From positions 124,001 to 188,000 of the forward strand of contig NZ_FRCL01000004.1 in the NCBI RefSeq assembly GCF_900142885.1: 64,000 nucleotides of DNA, written 5' to 3'. The notes below the pieces were generated by a model, which saw only the letters and a list, made by a program, of their open reading frames with translations, was not told where the DNA came from and did no database searches. Shown one piece after another: positions 26,507 to 35,388 of the stretch. The position numbers and the translations under genes are program-made. The stretch is from Flavobacterium xinjiangense. GTDB taxonomy: Bacteria; Bacteroidota; Bacteroidia; Flavobacteriales; Flavobacteriaceae. The first letter of the stretch is position 1. Every line of letters starts with the position of its first letter.

Positions 26507-27208
26507 TTAATGACAATCCGGGTTTTGCTGTACAAACAAACTCATATTTGAAGGAGATACGTAAGGAATCCCTAATCCTAGACCCCTTAAAATAAACAAC
26601 ACACCAATTATAACCGCAACATAAGGAATTGCTTTTTGAATTTTATTTCGGATGGGAATAGTCAAGAATGAATTCAAATATATTAAACTGCTCATCAATG
26701 GAACGGTGCCTAATCCAAATAAAACCATATACAAAACACCAAAACCAGCACTTTGCATTGCAATTGCACCAAACAAAGCAACGTAAACCATTCCGCAAGG
26801 CAAAAATCCGTTGAGCAAACCTATTGTAAACAACGATTTGTAACTCTTGTTTTTAAACTGACTTCCCAGTTTTGTTTTAATTTTTGAAATCAAATTAAAA
26901 ACAGGTTTTGAAAAATTATATTTTGCAAAAGCTCTCTCAGGAATTAAAATTACTAAAATCATTGCTATTCCAATGAATATAGATAATTTTTGTTGTAAGC
27001 CAGCCAGAAAAAAACCTTTGCCTAATAAGCCAAAAACTAAACCAATAGTAGCATAAGCAGATACTCTTCCTAAATGATACGTGAAAATCTGAATAGCTTT
27101 TTTCGTTGGATTATTTCTATCAACAGGTAGCATCATAGCAATTGGGCCGCACATTCCTATGCAGTGCAAACTACTGATTAAACCGAAAATGAAAGCCGTG
27201 TAAAGCAT
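26507..27208 (-). CDS. TauE/SafE (UreH-like) family membrane protein of the cbb3 locus
   Basis: A 233-residue protein with about six hydrophobic segments, starting MLYTAFIFGLISSLHCIGMCGPIA. The GLxxSLHCxGMCGP motif marks the sulfite-exporter/UreH-like branch that commonly ends cbb3 oxidase loci, where similar proteins (CcoS/CcoH neighbours) are thought to help copper or heme delivery. The paired HC and MC residues near the membrane could bind copper, but this is inference. Last gene of the cco operon, 72 bp after fixH with a hairpin between. Confidence 0.85.
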   Translation of the reverse strand: MLYTAFIFGLISSLHCIGMCGPIAMMLPVDRNNPTKKAIQIFTYHLGRVSAYATIGLVFGLLGKGFFLAGLQQKLSIFIGIAMILVILIPERAFAKYNFSKPVFNLISKIKTKLGSQFKNKSYKSLFTIGLLNGFLPCGMVYVALFGAIAMQSAGFGVLYMVLFGLGTVPLMSSLIYLNSFLTIPIRNKIQKAIPYVAVIIGVLFILRGLGLGIPYVSPSNMSLFVQQNPDCH

Positions 27209-27234
27209 TGTTTTAGCCTAATGTCATAAAGTCA

Positions 27235-27270
27235 AAAACCTTAAAGTCAAACGAGAGACTTTAAGGTTTT
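27235..27270 (-). terminator. Hairpin between fixH and the TauE/SafE gene
   Basis: A perfect 14-bp stem (27235-27248 with 27257-27270), 8-nt loop. On the minus strand it is followed by a short T-rich stretch, so it may reduce readthrough into the last gene of the operon rather than fully stop it. Confidence 0.55.
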
Positions 27271-27280
27271 GATTTTAAGA

Positions 27281-27730
27281 CTAATTGATATATACTGTTT
27301 CCTTGGTCAAATATGATTTCCCATCATATTGCCATTCCATATTAATGTCCCATCGACCGCCTACCAGACTTTTTTTAGGTATGAGCAAAGTAGAATTAGA
27401 TAATGAAATTGCAACTTCAAAATCTAATTTTTTGTTAGACGGTCTATATAGGGACACATTTCCTTTAATATTTTTTGGAACAAATACAACTGGAAATACA
27501 ATTGTAATTCCTTCTGGAGTATTTGTAATTATTGGCTTTTGAGCCAAATCATGTGCGTTTTGAATTCGCACCATCTCATCGCCAAAATGAACATCATGTT
27601 TGTAATATTCTTCTACAACCAACTCATTGTCATATTTTGAATCCGACTGAACTTTGAAAACAAAGTATAAAATGAAGGTCATAAATAATGCAAATGCAAT
27701 CACGATTCCTGTACCCCAATTAATTTTCAT
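27281..27730 (-). CDS. FixH-family cbb3 oxidase assembly protein
   Basis: A 149-residue protein with one N-terminal membrane helix (about 5-26, WGTGIVIAFALFMTFILYFV) and a periplasmic part with VEEYYKHDVHFGDEMVRIQN, a FixH/CcoH hallmark. CcoH stabilises the cbb3 complex during assembly. It follows ccoG by 40 bp on the minus strand. Diverged from proteobacterial CcoH in its C-terminal half, which is a beta domain. Confidence 0.88.
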   Translation of the reverse strand: MKINWGTGIVIAFALFMTFILYFVFKVQSDSKYDNELVVEEYYKHDVHFGDEMVRIQNAHDLAQKPIITNTPEGITIVFPVVFVPKNIKGNVSLYRPSNKKLDFEVAISLSNSTLLIPKKSLVGGRWDINMEWQYDGKSYLTKETVYIN

Positions 27731-27770
27731 GTCTTTTTATTTTTATGTTTAAAGCTCAGAACCGATGGTA

Positions 27771-29189
27771 TTAATCAAAGCTTCTCGGACTTAAAAAACT
27801 AGTTGTACTAGTCTCAATTTTTTCATTTCCGTTGAAAACTTCAATTTTCAATTTGGTCTTATCGCTATCTAATAAATTCTGATTGATTTCAATAAATAAA
27901 GTTCCTCCGTTCATCCCTTGTTTTGTCACTTTTAGATCTTGTTTTCCAACTACTTTCAAAGTTCCTTTTATGCCAACTAATTTAAAATGAATGTCATTAA
28001 AATCATCATTGGTTTTATTGATAATCTTAAAAGTATAAATATTACTGATGTTATCACCTTTGTGTTGGAATAATTGACCCGGCAAACGTAAAATGCTTGC
28101 TTCAACATCCGTTCTCAAAAACAACAATCCTATTAAAATTCCTGTCAAAATAAGTAATATGGCCGAATAACCTTTCATTCTTGCCGTGAATTTGAACTTC
28201 GCTTTTTTCTCGATTTCATCTTCAGAAGCGTAGCGAATTAACCCTTTTGGCAATCCGATGCCATCCATAATGGTATCACATTCGTCAATACAAGCGGTAC
28301 AATTCACACATTCCAGTTGAACGCCGTTTCGAATGTCAATTCCTGTTGGGCAGACATTTACACATTGTTTACAATCAATGCAATCCCCTTTTCCTGATGA
28401 GGCTCTATCTTCTTGTTTATTGAATTTAGCTCTGCCCACTTCTTTTTCACCGCGAACAAAATCGTAGGCAACATTAATCGATTTGTCATCTAATAAAACA
28501 CCTTGCAATCTTCCGTAAGGACAGGCTATAATACAAACCTGCTCTCTAAACCAGGCAAAAATAAAATAGAAAACTCCTGTGAAAATCAACAATGAGACTA
28601 AGGTACTTACATGGTTTTCGGGTCCTTCTTCAATCATTAAAGACAACTTATCGCTACTGATAAGATAAGCGAGGAAAACATTGGCTATAAAAAAAGAAAT
28701 TATTAAAAACACAGTCCATTTTAAGGCTTTCTTTCTAATTTTCTCCGCATTCCACTCTTGTTTTTCTAAACGAATCTGGGCACCGCGATCCCCTTCGATC
28801 CAATATTCAATTCTACGGAACACCATTTCCAGAAATATGGTTTGCGGACAAATCCACCCACAAAATATTCGTCCAAAAATAACTGTAAAAAGGATGACGA
28901 AAACAACGCCAACAATCATAAAAACAACAAAGAGATAGAAATCTTGTGGCCAAAATGGAAATCCAAAAATATTAAATCTTCGCTCCAAAATATTGAACAT
29001 CATAAACTGATTCCCATTAATCTTAATAAAGGGATTCGCAACAAGTACAATCAACAAAAAGTAACTAACCCACTTTCGATACTCATAAAATTTACCTGAA
29101 GGTTTTTTAGGGAAAATAAATTTTCGATTTCCTTCTTCGTCAATTGTTCCAATGGTATCTCTAAAAGCTTCGTCTGGTAATTTTGACAT
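27771..29189 (-). CDS. ccoG: Cytochrome c oxidase accessory protein CcoG (FixG/RdxA)
   Basis: A 472-residue membrane protein with four to five hydrophobic helices and two 4Fe-4S motifs: CIDCKQCVNVCPTG and CVNCTACIDEC. An N-terminal WICPQTIFLEMVFRRIEYWI segment and a C-terminal immunoglobulin-like periplasmic domain (about 370-472) are typical. CcoG is a cupric reductase that helps copper insertion into cbb3 oxidase. It lies 88 bp after ccoP in the same operon. Confidence 0.95.
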   Translation of the reverse strand: MSKLPDEAFRDTIGTIDEEGNRKFIFPKKPSGKFYEYRKWVSYFLLIVLVANPFIKINGNQFMMFNILERRFNIFGFPFWPQDFYLFVVFMIVGVVFVILFTVIFGRIFCGWICPQTIFLEMVFRRIEYWIEGDRGAQIRLEKQEWNAEKIRKKALKWTVFLIISFFIANVFLAYLISSDKLSLMIEEGPENHVSTLVSLLIFTGVFYFIFAWFREQVCIIACPYGRLQGVLLDDKSINVAYDFVRGEKEVGRAKFNKQEDRASSGKGDCIDCKQCVNVCPTGIDIRNGVQLECVNCTACIDECDTIMDGIGLPKGLIRYASEDEIEKKAKFKFTARMKGYSAILLILTGILIGLLFLRTDVEASILRLPGQLFQHKGDNISNIYTFKIINKTNDDFNDIHFKLVGIKGTLKVVGKQDLKVTKQGMNGGTLFIEINQNLLDSDKTKLKIEVFNGNEKIETSTTSFLSPRSFD

Positions 29190-29277
29190 TTTATTTTTAT
29201 TTAAATATTTAATCTCAAAATATCAAAGACAAAGTTGTTTAGACAGTGACGATGGCATTTTGAGATTAATTTATTAT

Positions 29278-30168
29278 TTATTTTGAAGCAGTTTCATCTA
29301 CCCAAATCTCACCATCCGGGGCTTTTGGATCTTTAGGATTACTTCCTTTTAAAGACAAAATATAACTGGCTACTTTTTGCATTTCTTTTGGTTTCAATGT
29401 TCCTTTCCATGCAATCATTCCTTTTCCGTCACGGCCACCATTAGTAATTGTATGGAATAAATTTTTAATTCCTCCTCCCAAAATCCAATTATCATCCGTT
29501 AGATTTGGACCAATTTGACCTCCGGCATCTGCTCTGTGACATGCAGCACAATTAGTAGTGAAGATTTCTTTTCCCGCAGCTAAATCAGTCGGTTCAGTTA
29601 ACAAAGTCACCGTTTTTTCATCCATCATATCCGGAGCAGTTTTCATATATTCCGCTACTTCAATTTTGGCTTGAGCCAATTCTTTTTTAAGCTCAGTTTC
29701 TTGGTTATCAGCACCTAATATTTCATAACGCACCATATAAACCACCCCAAAAACAATACCTGCATAAAATAAATACACCCACCATGGAGGTAAATTATTA
29801 TCTAATTCTTTGATCCCATCGTAATCATGATCTAATAATAGTAAGCCTTCATTTTCTATTGGTTCTGATTTAGTTAAACTTTTTATCAGTTTTTTATACC
29901 ATTCGGTATCTTTGAAACTTATACTATTTACTTCATTAAGTTTGGCTTTCTGTTCTTCTGTCAAAAGATGATACGTAATATTATCAACAGCGCTCAAAGT
30001 TATTTCTATTGCTATCAATAGGAAAAGAAACACGAATAAAAAGACAGAAACCATTGGGAACTTTAAGAAAGCAGGTCTGTCTCCAGAGTCTATAAAATAT
30101 TCCATTGCCGCAAAGACAGCAAAGAAAATAAGTGGGACTCTAACATATACTGGAATTAATTTTTTCAT
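29278..30168 (-). CDS. ccoP: cbb3 oxidase diheme-type subunit, single-heme form
   Basis: A 296-residue protein with two N-terminal hydrophobic regions, a third helix (about 128-146, PPWWVYLFYAGIVFGVVYMV), and a periplasmic cytochrome c domain with only one heme site, CAACH (207-211). The proteobacterial CcoP has two. It passes electrons from soluble or membrane cytochromes to CcoO/CcoN. It lies 27 bp after ccoQ. The distal methionine is probably in GKGMIAWKG. Confidence 0.92.
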   Translation of the reverse strand: MKKLIPVYVRVPLIFFAVFAAMEYFIDSGDRPAFLKFPMVSVFLFVFLFLLIAIEITLSAVDNITYHLLTEEQKAKLNEVNSISFKDTEWYKKLIKSLTKSEPIENEGLLLLDHDYDGIKELDNNLPPWWVYLFYAGIVFGVVYMVRYEILGADNQETELKKELAQAKIEVAEYMKTAPDMMDEKTVTLLTEPTDLAAGKEIFTTNCAACHRADAGGQIGPNLTDDNWILGGGIKNLFHTITNGGRDGKGMIAWKGTLKPKEMQKVASYILSLKGSNPKDPKAPDGEIWVDETASK

Positions 30169-30195
30169 TTTCTAAATTTTAAAAAATTGCACTTT

Positions 30196-30366
30196 TTAAT
30201 TGTCGTTTAATGGCATTTGACTCATTTCATTGATTTTTTCTTTTTTATATGTTAGAACCCAAAAACCGAGTCCTACAAAAAAAATGAAGAAAATCAACAA
30301 CGAAAGAATTGGATAAGTCGCAACTCCTTCGATTGTTTCCATATTGTGCTTAATTTGTTCAAACAT
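30196..30366 (-). CDS. ccoQ: Small CcoQ-like membrane subunit
   Basis: A 56-residue protein between ccoNO and ccoP: MFEQIKHNMETIEGVATYPI, one hydrophobic helix (LSLLIFFIFFVGLGFWVLTY, about 21-40), and a charged tail with KKEKINEM. Size, single helix and position agree with CcoQ, the small stability subunit of cbb3 oxidase. It starts 5 bp after the ccoNO stop. The sequence itself has little family signal, so position carries the call. Confidence 0.82.
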   Translation of the reverse strand: MFEQIKHNMETIEGVATYPILSLLIFFIFFVGLGFWVLTYKKEKINEMSQMPLNDN

Positions 30367-30371
30367 GACTT

Positions 30372-32561
30372 TTATTTTTTAGCTATATCTTTTACTTTAA
30401 TATCTGTTCCAAGCCTTTGTATGTATGCAATCAAAGCAATAATTTCTCTTTCATTCATTGGAACAAATTTTTCTCCTCTTGCCTCTGCTTTTTTCTTACT
30501 GTCATTATAACTTTTTACAAAATCAGGATCATTTTTCAAGCTTTCTTCAATTTTTAGTGCTTGTGTTCTTAGATCTTTAACTCCATTTGCAACTTGAAGA
30601 GCCGTGTATGGAACTCCAAGACTAACCATAGCTTCCATTTTCTTTTGCGTCAAAGAAATATCCATTGGTTTATTATCAAACAACCATTTGTAACCTGGCA
30701 TAATAGAACCTGCAGAAATACTTTGAGGACTCCAAAAGTGATTAAAATGCCAATTATCATTATATTTTCCACCTTCTCTTTGCAAATCCGGACCTGTACG
30801 TTTTGATCCCCAAAGAAATGGGTGGTCATAAACAAATTCTCCTGCTTTAGCTTGTGGACCATATCGTTCAACTTCACTACGGAAAGGACGAACTGATTGA
30901 GAGTGACAACCCACACAGCCTTCACGAATATATAAATCACGTCCTTCTAATTCTAAAGGAGAATACGGTTTCACACTAGCAATTGTAGGGATATTCGATT
31001 TTACCATTATGGTAGGTACAATTTGGATAACTCCACCAATTAAAATAGCAACTGTTGCCAAAATAGTTAATTGAATAGGTTTTCTTTCTAACCAAGGGTG
31101 AAATTTTTCTCCCTGAACTCTTCCAGAACTAATTTTCAATAATGCCGGAGCTTCGGCTAATTCATCTTCAATTGCAGAACCTTTTCTCAATGTTTGAACA
31201 ATGTTATATACCAAAGTCAGCATTCCAATTAGATAAAGACTTCCACCAATAGCTCTCATCCAATACATTGGCATGATTTGAGTTACTGTTTCTAAGAAGT
31301 TACCATAGGTTAAAGTTCCGTCTGGGTTAAATTGTTTCCACATAGAAGCTTGTAAAAACCCGGCAACATACATCGGAATTGTATATAAAATAATCCCTAA
31401 CGTTCCAATCCAGAAGTGAAAGTTAGCCAGTTTAAGAGAGTACAAAGTGCTTTTAGTCATTCTTGGAATCAACCAGTAAATCATACCAAAAGCCATAAAT
31501 CCATTCCACGCTAATGCACCTACGTGAACGTGAGCAATAATCCAATCCGTATAATGCGCTATAGCATTTACATTTTTCAGAGACAACATTGGACCCTCAA
31601 AAGTGGCCATTCCGTAACCTGTGATTGCTACTACAAAGAATTTTAAAACTGGATCTACTCGTACTTTATCCCAAACTCCTCTCAAAGTTAATAATCCGTT
31701 TATCATTCCACCCCAAGATGGTGCGATCAACATTATTGAAAAAGCAACACCTAAATTTTGTGCCCAGTTTGGCAAAGCAGAATATAATAAATGGTGTGGC
31801 CCTGCCCAGATATAAATAAAAATTAATGACCAAAAGTGAACGATTGATAATCTATAAGAATATACTGGACGATTCGCTGCTTTTGGAACAAAATAATACA
31901 TCAATCCTAAAAAGGGCGTAGTTAAGAAAAATGCAACCGCATTATGTCCGTACCACCATTGCACTAAAGCATCTTGAACGCCTGCATAAACGGAATAACT
32001 TTTCATTGCAGAAACAGGCAATTCTAAACTGTTGAAAATATGCAAAACGGCTATGGTAACAAAAGTTGCCAAATAAAACCAGATGGCTACATACAAATGT
32101 CGCTCTCTTCTTCTTATCAAGGTTCCAATCATATTGATACCCATTACTACCCATATTAGGGTAATAGCAATATCAATTGGCCATTCTAATTCGGCATATT
32201 CTTTTGATGTACTGAAACCTAATGGTAAAGAAATCGCTGCCGCAACAATAATTAATTGCCAACCCCAAAAATGAATATTACTTAAAAGATCACTGAACAT
32301 TCTTGCCTTAAGTAATCGTTGCATCGAATAATACATTCCCGCAAAAAAAGCATTTCCTACAAAGGCAAAAATAACGGCGTTAGTATGTAAAGGTCTCAAT
32401 CTACCATAACTTAACCACGAAATTCCGTCAGTTAGGTTTGGAAAAAGGAACATGATGGCCAGCGTAAGACCGACCAACATTCCTACTACACCAAAAAGGA
32501 TTGTAGCGTAAATGAATTTCTTTACAATTTTGTTATCATAATAAAACTGCTGCATTTCCAT
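30372..32561 (-). CDS. ccoN: Fused cbb3 oxidase subunits I and II (CcoN-CcoO)
   Basis: A 729-residue fusion. Residues 1-465 are CcoN with twelve membrane helices; heme/copper ligands are visible as RPLHTN (His59), WYGHNAV (His206), GPHHLL (His256, His257), and AHVHVG (His345, His347). Residues about 490-729 are CcoO, with one membrane helix and heme c site CVGCH (549-553). It is the proton-pumping, high-affinity terminal oxidase used at low oxygen. Separate genes in proteobacteria are one gene here. Starts 2 bp after ccoS. Confidence 0.96.
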   Translation of the reverse strand: MEMQQFYYDNKIVKKFIYATILFGVVGMLVGLTLAIMFLFPNLTDGISWLSYGRLRPLHTNAVIFAFVGNAFFAGMYYSMQRLLKARMFSDLLSNIHFWGWQLIIVAAAISLPLGFSTSKEYAELEWPIDIAITLIWVVMGINMIGTLIRRRERHLYVAIWFYLATFVTIAVLHIFNSLELPVSAMKSYSVYAGVQDALVQWWYGHNAVAFFLTTPFLGLMYYFVPKAANRPVYSYRLSIVHFWSLIFIYIWAGPHHLLYSALPNWAQNLGVAFSIMLIAPSWGGMINGLLTLRGVWDKVRVDPVLKFFVVAITGYGMATFEGPMLSLKNVNAIAHYTDWIIAHVHVGALAWNGFMAFGMIYWLIPRMTKSTLYSLKLANFHFWIGTLGIILYTIPMYVAGFLQASMWKQFNPDGTLTYGNFLETVTQIMPMYWMRAIGGSLYLIGMLTLVYNIVQTLRKGSAIEDELAEAPALLKISSGRVQGEKFHPWLERKPIQLTILATVAILIGGVIQIVPTIMVKSNIPTIASVKPYSPLELEGRDLYIREGCVGCHSQSVRPFRSEVERYGPQAKAGEFVYDHPFLWGSKRTGPDLQREGGKYNDNWHFNHFWSPQSISAGSIMPGYKWLFDNKPMDISLTQKKMEAMVSLGVPYTALQVANGVKDLRTQALKIEESLKNDPDFVKSYNDSKKKAEARGEKFVPMNEREIIALIAYIQRLGTDIKVKDIAKK

Positions 32562-32563
32562 AA

Positions 32564-32755
32564 TTAAATTTGTTTTTCTTCTATTGTTTGTATTGGTTTT
32601 GGGCTTTCAATTTTGAGCTCATCGTCAAAAAGCATTCTGACAGATGGCGTATAATCGTCGTCATATTGACCTGTTTTTACTGCTCTTATAAAAGCAATAA
32701 AAAAGCCGATAGCAACTACTATACTGATGGAGATTAATAAATAAATGACACTCAT
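32564..32755 (-). CDS. ccoS: cbb3 oxidase maturation protein CcoS
   Basis: A 63-residue protein with an N-terminal membrane helix (MSVIYLLISISIVVAIGFFI) and the CcoS-type FIRAVKTGQYDDDYTPSVRM, where the GQYDD segment is characteristic. CcoS is needed for cofactor insertion into the oxidase. It is the first gene of the minus-strand cco operon; the promoter is directly upstream with a consensus -7 element 18 nt before the ATG and an Fnr-type box. Confidence 0.92.
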   Translation of the reverse strand: MSVIYLLISISIVVAIGFFIAFIRAVKTGQYDDDYTPSVRMLFDDELKIESPKPIQTIEEKQI

Positions 32756-32772
32756 ACCTTAATTTGTGTTAA

Positions 32773-32780
32773 CAAAGTTA
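32773..32780 (-). promoter_or_regulatory. -7 element of the ccoS-ccoNO operon
   Basis: TAACTTTG on the minus strand, exact TAnnTTTG match, 20 bp from the Fnr-type box and 18 nt from the ccoS ATG. Confidence 0.65.
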
Positions 32781-32800
32781 CTCAGACGTTCTCTAGCAAA

Positions 32801-32818
32801 ATATGACATTTGTCATAT
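32801..32818. promoter_or_regulatory. Crp/Fnr-type box of the ccoS-ccoNO operon
   Basis: ATATGACATTTGTCATAT, perfect arms around a 4-nt centre. The identical 18-mer is at 35331-35348. It ends 20 bp before the -7 element, an activator position. Confidence 0.8.
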
Positions 32819-32871
32819 ATGTTGTATTATGTTAAAATTATGTGAAATCAAAATCTAAAAGTTATATAATT

Positions 32872-35277
32872 CTATTTTTTACTTGCATAATAGCTACTCA
32901 TAGCCGTCACAAAACTGACTATGGTTACAGTACTTAATGGCATAATAATAGCCGCAACCAAAGGCAATAAATTTCCTGTAATGGCAAATGATAATCCAAC
33001 TACATTATACAATAAGGACAAGGTGAAACTCATTTTGATTGTTGTGATAGAATTCTTAGACAGTTTTAAAAAATAATCCAATTTTGGAAACTCATTGGCA
33101 TCCAAAATAGCATCACAAGCCGGCGAGAAAACATTGACATTCTCTGAAATAGAAATTCCAACATTACTTTGTGCCAAAGCTCCCGCATCATTCAATCCAT
33201 CGCCTACCATCATTACATTTTTACCTTTTTCTTGTAAATTCTTGATGAATTCTAATTTTTGTTCCGGTTTTTGATTAAAAATTAACTCAGTGCCTTTCGG
33301 CAAAAGTTTTTCAAGAGTTGATCTTTCTCCTTCATTATCACCAGACAAAACTTTGATTTGATACTTGTCGCTTAAATTCTTAAAAAGTTCCTCTAATCCT
33401 TCTCTATACTGATTATTGAAAATATATTTTCCGTAATAAACTCCGTCAATCTTAATATGAACAGAAGTTTGCTGAATGCTATTATCCTCGGATTTTTCTA
33501 CAAATGAAGCAGAACCAATTTGAATTTGGTATCCAAAAATTTGAGCTTGAATTCCTTTTCCTGTAATCTCTTCAAAAGAATCAACTTTTAACTTTTTAGT
33601 TTCCTCTGCCGATTTGCTTTGCAAGATTACAACAGGTAAATAATCATATAACATTCTACTTAGCGGATGATTTGAAGCCCGAAGTACATTTTTAATTAAC
33701 AGTAAATTTTCATCTGAAAGACTCAGTCCTTCATAAGATATATTCGATTTTTTATTGGTGGTAATTGTCCCTGTTTTGTCGAAAACGATGGTGTCAACTT
33801 TTGCCAGTTGTTCGATAACTAATGCATTTTTCAGATAAAATTTTTGTTTCCCTAAAATCCGCAATACATTCCCAAAAGTAAATGGAGCAGTTAATGCCAA
33901 TGCACAAGGACAAGCGACAATCAGTACTGCCGTAAAAACATTGAAAGCGATATTAGCATCTATAAAAATCCAATATCCAAATCCTGAAAAGGCGATTAGT
34001 AAAAGAATGGGAGTAAAATAACGAGAAATTCGATCTGTTATCGTTTTATGCTTTTGTTCGACATTTTTTTGAAAAACATCGTTACTCCATAATTGTGTCA
34101 GGTAGCTTTGTGAAACGGAGTGAAGGACTTCCATTTCTATCACTTTACCCATCTGTTTTCCTCCTGCAAATACTTTGTCACCCGAATGTTTGGTAATTGG
34201 AATAGCTTCACCGGTGACAAAACTATAATCAATCTCCGCTTTTTCTGAAATCAAAATACCGTCAACAGGAATTAGTTCTTGGTTTCTAATCAATAATCGG
34301 TCACCTTTTTCAACTTCATAAATTGGAACACTTTCCTCTGAAATATCCGAATTGATTTTGGTAATCGCTATTGGAAAATAAGATTTAAAATCTCTTTCGA
34401 AACTCAAAAAGCTGTACGTTTTTATTTGAAACATTTTGCCAAGAAGCATAAAGAAAATCAAACCGCAAAGGCTGTCAAAAAAACCGGAACCATAATCCAT
34501 CACGATATCAACCGTACTTCGCACAAACATCACAATAATTCCCAAAGCGATTGGGATATCGATATTGAGCATTTTAGATTTGATACTTTTATAAGCCGAA
34601 ACATAATAACCACTCGCCGAATAGAAGAAACTTGGCAAAGACAAAGCGAAAATCAACCAACGGAAAAACCCGCGATATTGATCGAGCCAAAATTCTTTAA
34701 CTTCGAAATATTCAGGAAAGGAAAGCAACATGATATTTCCGAAACAAAAAAATGCAACACCAAGTTTATAAGTCAAACTCCTGTCTACATTATTTTTACC
34801 CGTTTCATAGTTTTCTAAACTAATATACGGTTCATATCCAATGGAACTCAACAAATAAACAATCGTTTTTATTGAAACCGTTTCGGGATTGTATGTGATT
34901 CGAACTGTCTTTTCAGGAAAATTAACCTGAGAAGTACTTATTCCTTTTTGAAGACGCTGTAAATTTTCCAGAATCCAAATACACGAGCTACAATGTATAT
35001 GTGGAATGTTAAGTGAAATAATAGCGGTTGAACTCTCTTGGAATTCCAAAAGTTTTGAAACGATACTTTCATTGTCTAAAAAATCATATTTACCATTAAT
35101 ATCTTGAGGGGTTGCTCCAGGTGATTTTTCGAAATCATAATAACAAGTCATATCATTAAGACTGAAAATTTCGTAAACGGTCTTACAACCGTTGCAACAA
35201 AATCCTTTTTCATCAAAAATAATTTCTTCTGCTATTATAATATCTAAACCACAATGGAAACAGTTTTGTCTGTCCAT
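32872..35277 (-). CDS. ccoI: Copper-transporting P-type ATPase of the cbb3 locus (CcoI/FixI)
   Basis: An 801-residue P1B ATPase. The N-terminus has a Cys-rich module (C6, C9, C27, C28, C31) and a heavy-metal domain with HCSSC (96-99). Eight membrane helices surround the copper motif CPCALALTAP, the phosphorylation site DKTGTITT, and the hinge MVGDGLNDAGAL. FixI/CcoI exports Cu to the periplasmic side for the cbb3 Cu-B site. It lies upstream of ccoS with a 116-bp gap carrying a separate promoter, and is divergent from the Crp/Fnr gene. Confidence 0.94.
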   Translation of the reverse strand: MDRQNCFHCGLDIIIAEEIIFDEKGFCCNGCKTVYEIFSLNDMTCYYDFEKSPGATPQDINGKYDFLDNESIVSKLLEFQESSTAIISLNIPHIHCSSCIWILENLQRLQKGISTSQVNFPEKTVRITYNPETVSIKTIVYLLSSIGYEPYISLENYETGKNNVDRSLTYKLGVAFFCFGNIMLLSFPEYFEVKEFWLDQYRGFFRWLIFALSLPSFFYSASGYYVSAYKSIKSKMLNIDIPIALGIIVMFVRSTVDIVMDYGSGFFDSLCGLIFFMLLGKMFQIKTYSFLSFERDFKSYFPIAITKINSDISEESVPIYEVEKGDRLLIRNQELIPVDGILISEKAEIDYSFVTGEAIPITKHSGDKVFAGGKQMGKVIEMEVLHSVSQSYLTQLWSNDVFQKNVEQKHKTITDRISRYFTPILLLIAFSGFGYWIFIDANIAFNVFTAVLIVACPCALALTAPFTFGNVLRILGKQKFYLKNALVIEQLAKVDTIVFDKTGTITTNKKSNISYEGLSLSDENLLLIKNVLRASNHPLSRMLYDYLPVVILQSKSAEETKKLKVDSFEEITGKGIQAQIFGYQIQIGSASFVEKSEDNSIQQTSVHIKIDGVYYGKYIFNNQYREGLEELFKNLSDKYQIKVLSGDNEGERSTLEKLLPKGTELIFNQKPEQKLEFIKNLQEKGKNVMMVGDGLNDAGALAQSNVGISISENVNVFSPACDAILDANEFPKLDYFLKLSKNSITTIKMSFTLSLLYNVVGLSFAITGNLLPLVAAIIMPLSTVTIVSFVTAMSSYYASKK

Positions 35278-35302
35278 AATTCTTTGCTCATTTTACCTAC
35301 CA

Positions 35303-35310
35303 CAAAGGTT
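35303..35310 (-). promoter_or_regulatory. -7 element of ccoI
   Basis: AACCTTTG on the minus strand, one mismatch to TAnnTTTG. It is exactly 20 bp from the Fnr-type box at 35331-35348, the same spacing as ccoS and hemN. Confidence 0.55.
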
Positions 35311-35330
35311 GTAAATAGATTAAGTAAAAA

Positions 35331-35348
35331 ATATGACATTTGTCATAT
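35331..35348. promoter_or_regulatory. Crp/Fnr-type box between ccoI and the Crp/Fnr gene
   Basis: The same 18-mer ATATGACATTTGTCATAT as at 32801-32818. Relative to ccoI it has the activator spacing; relative to the regulator gene it is 7 bp upstream of the -7 element, a repressing position. Confidence 0.8.
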
Positions 35349-35355
35349 AAATGCC

Positions 35356-35363
35356 TAAATTTG
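35356..35363 (+). promoter_or_regulatory. -7 element of the Crp/Fnr gene
   Basis: TAAATTTG, exact TAnnTTTG match, 26 nt before the ATG; the Fnr-type box covers the place where the -33 region would be. Confidence 0.6.
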
Positions 35364-35388
35364 TTGTGTTATTAAATCCCTTTTTATT

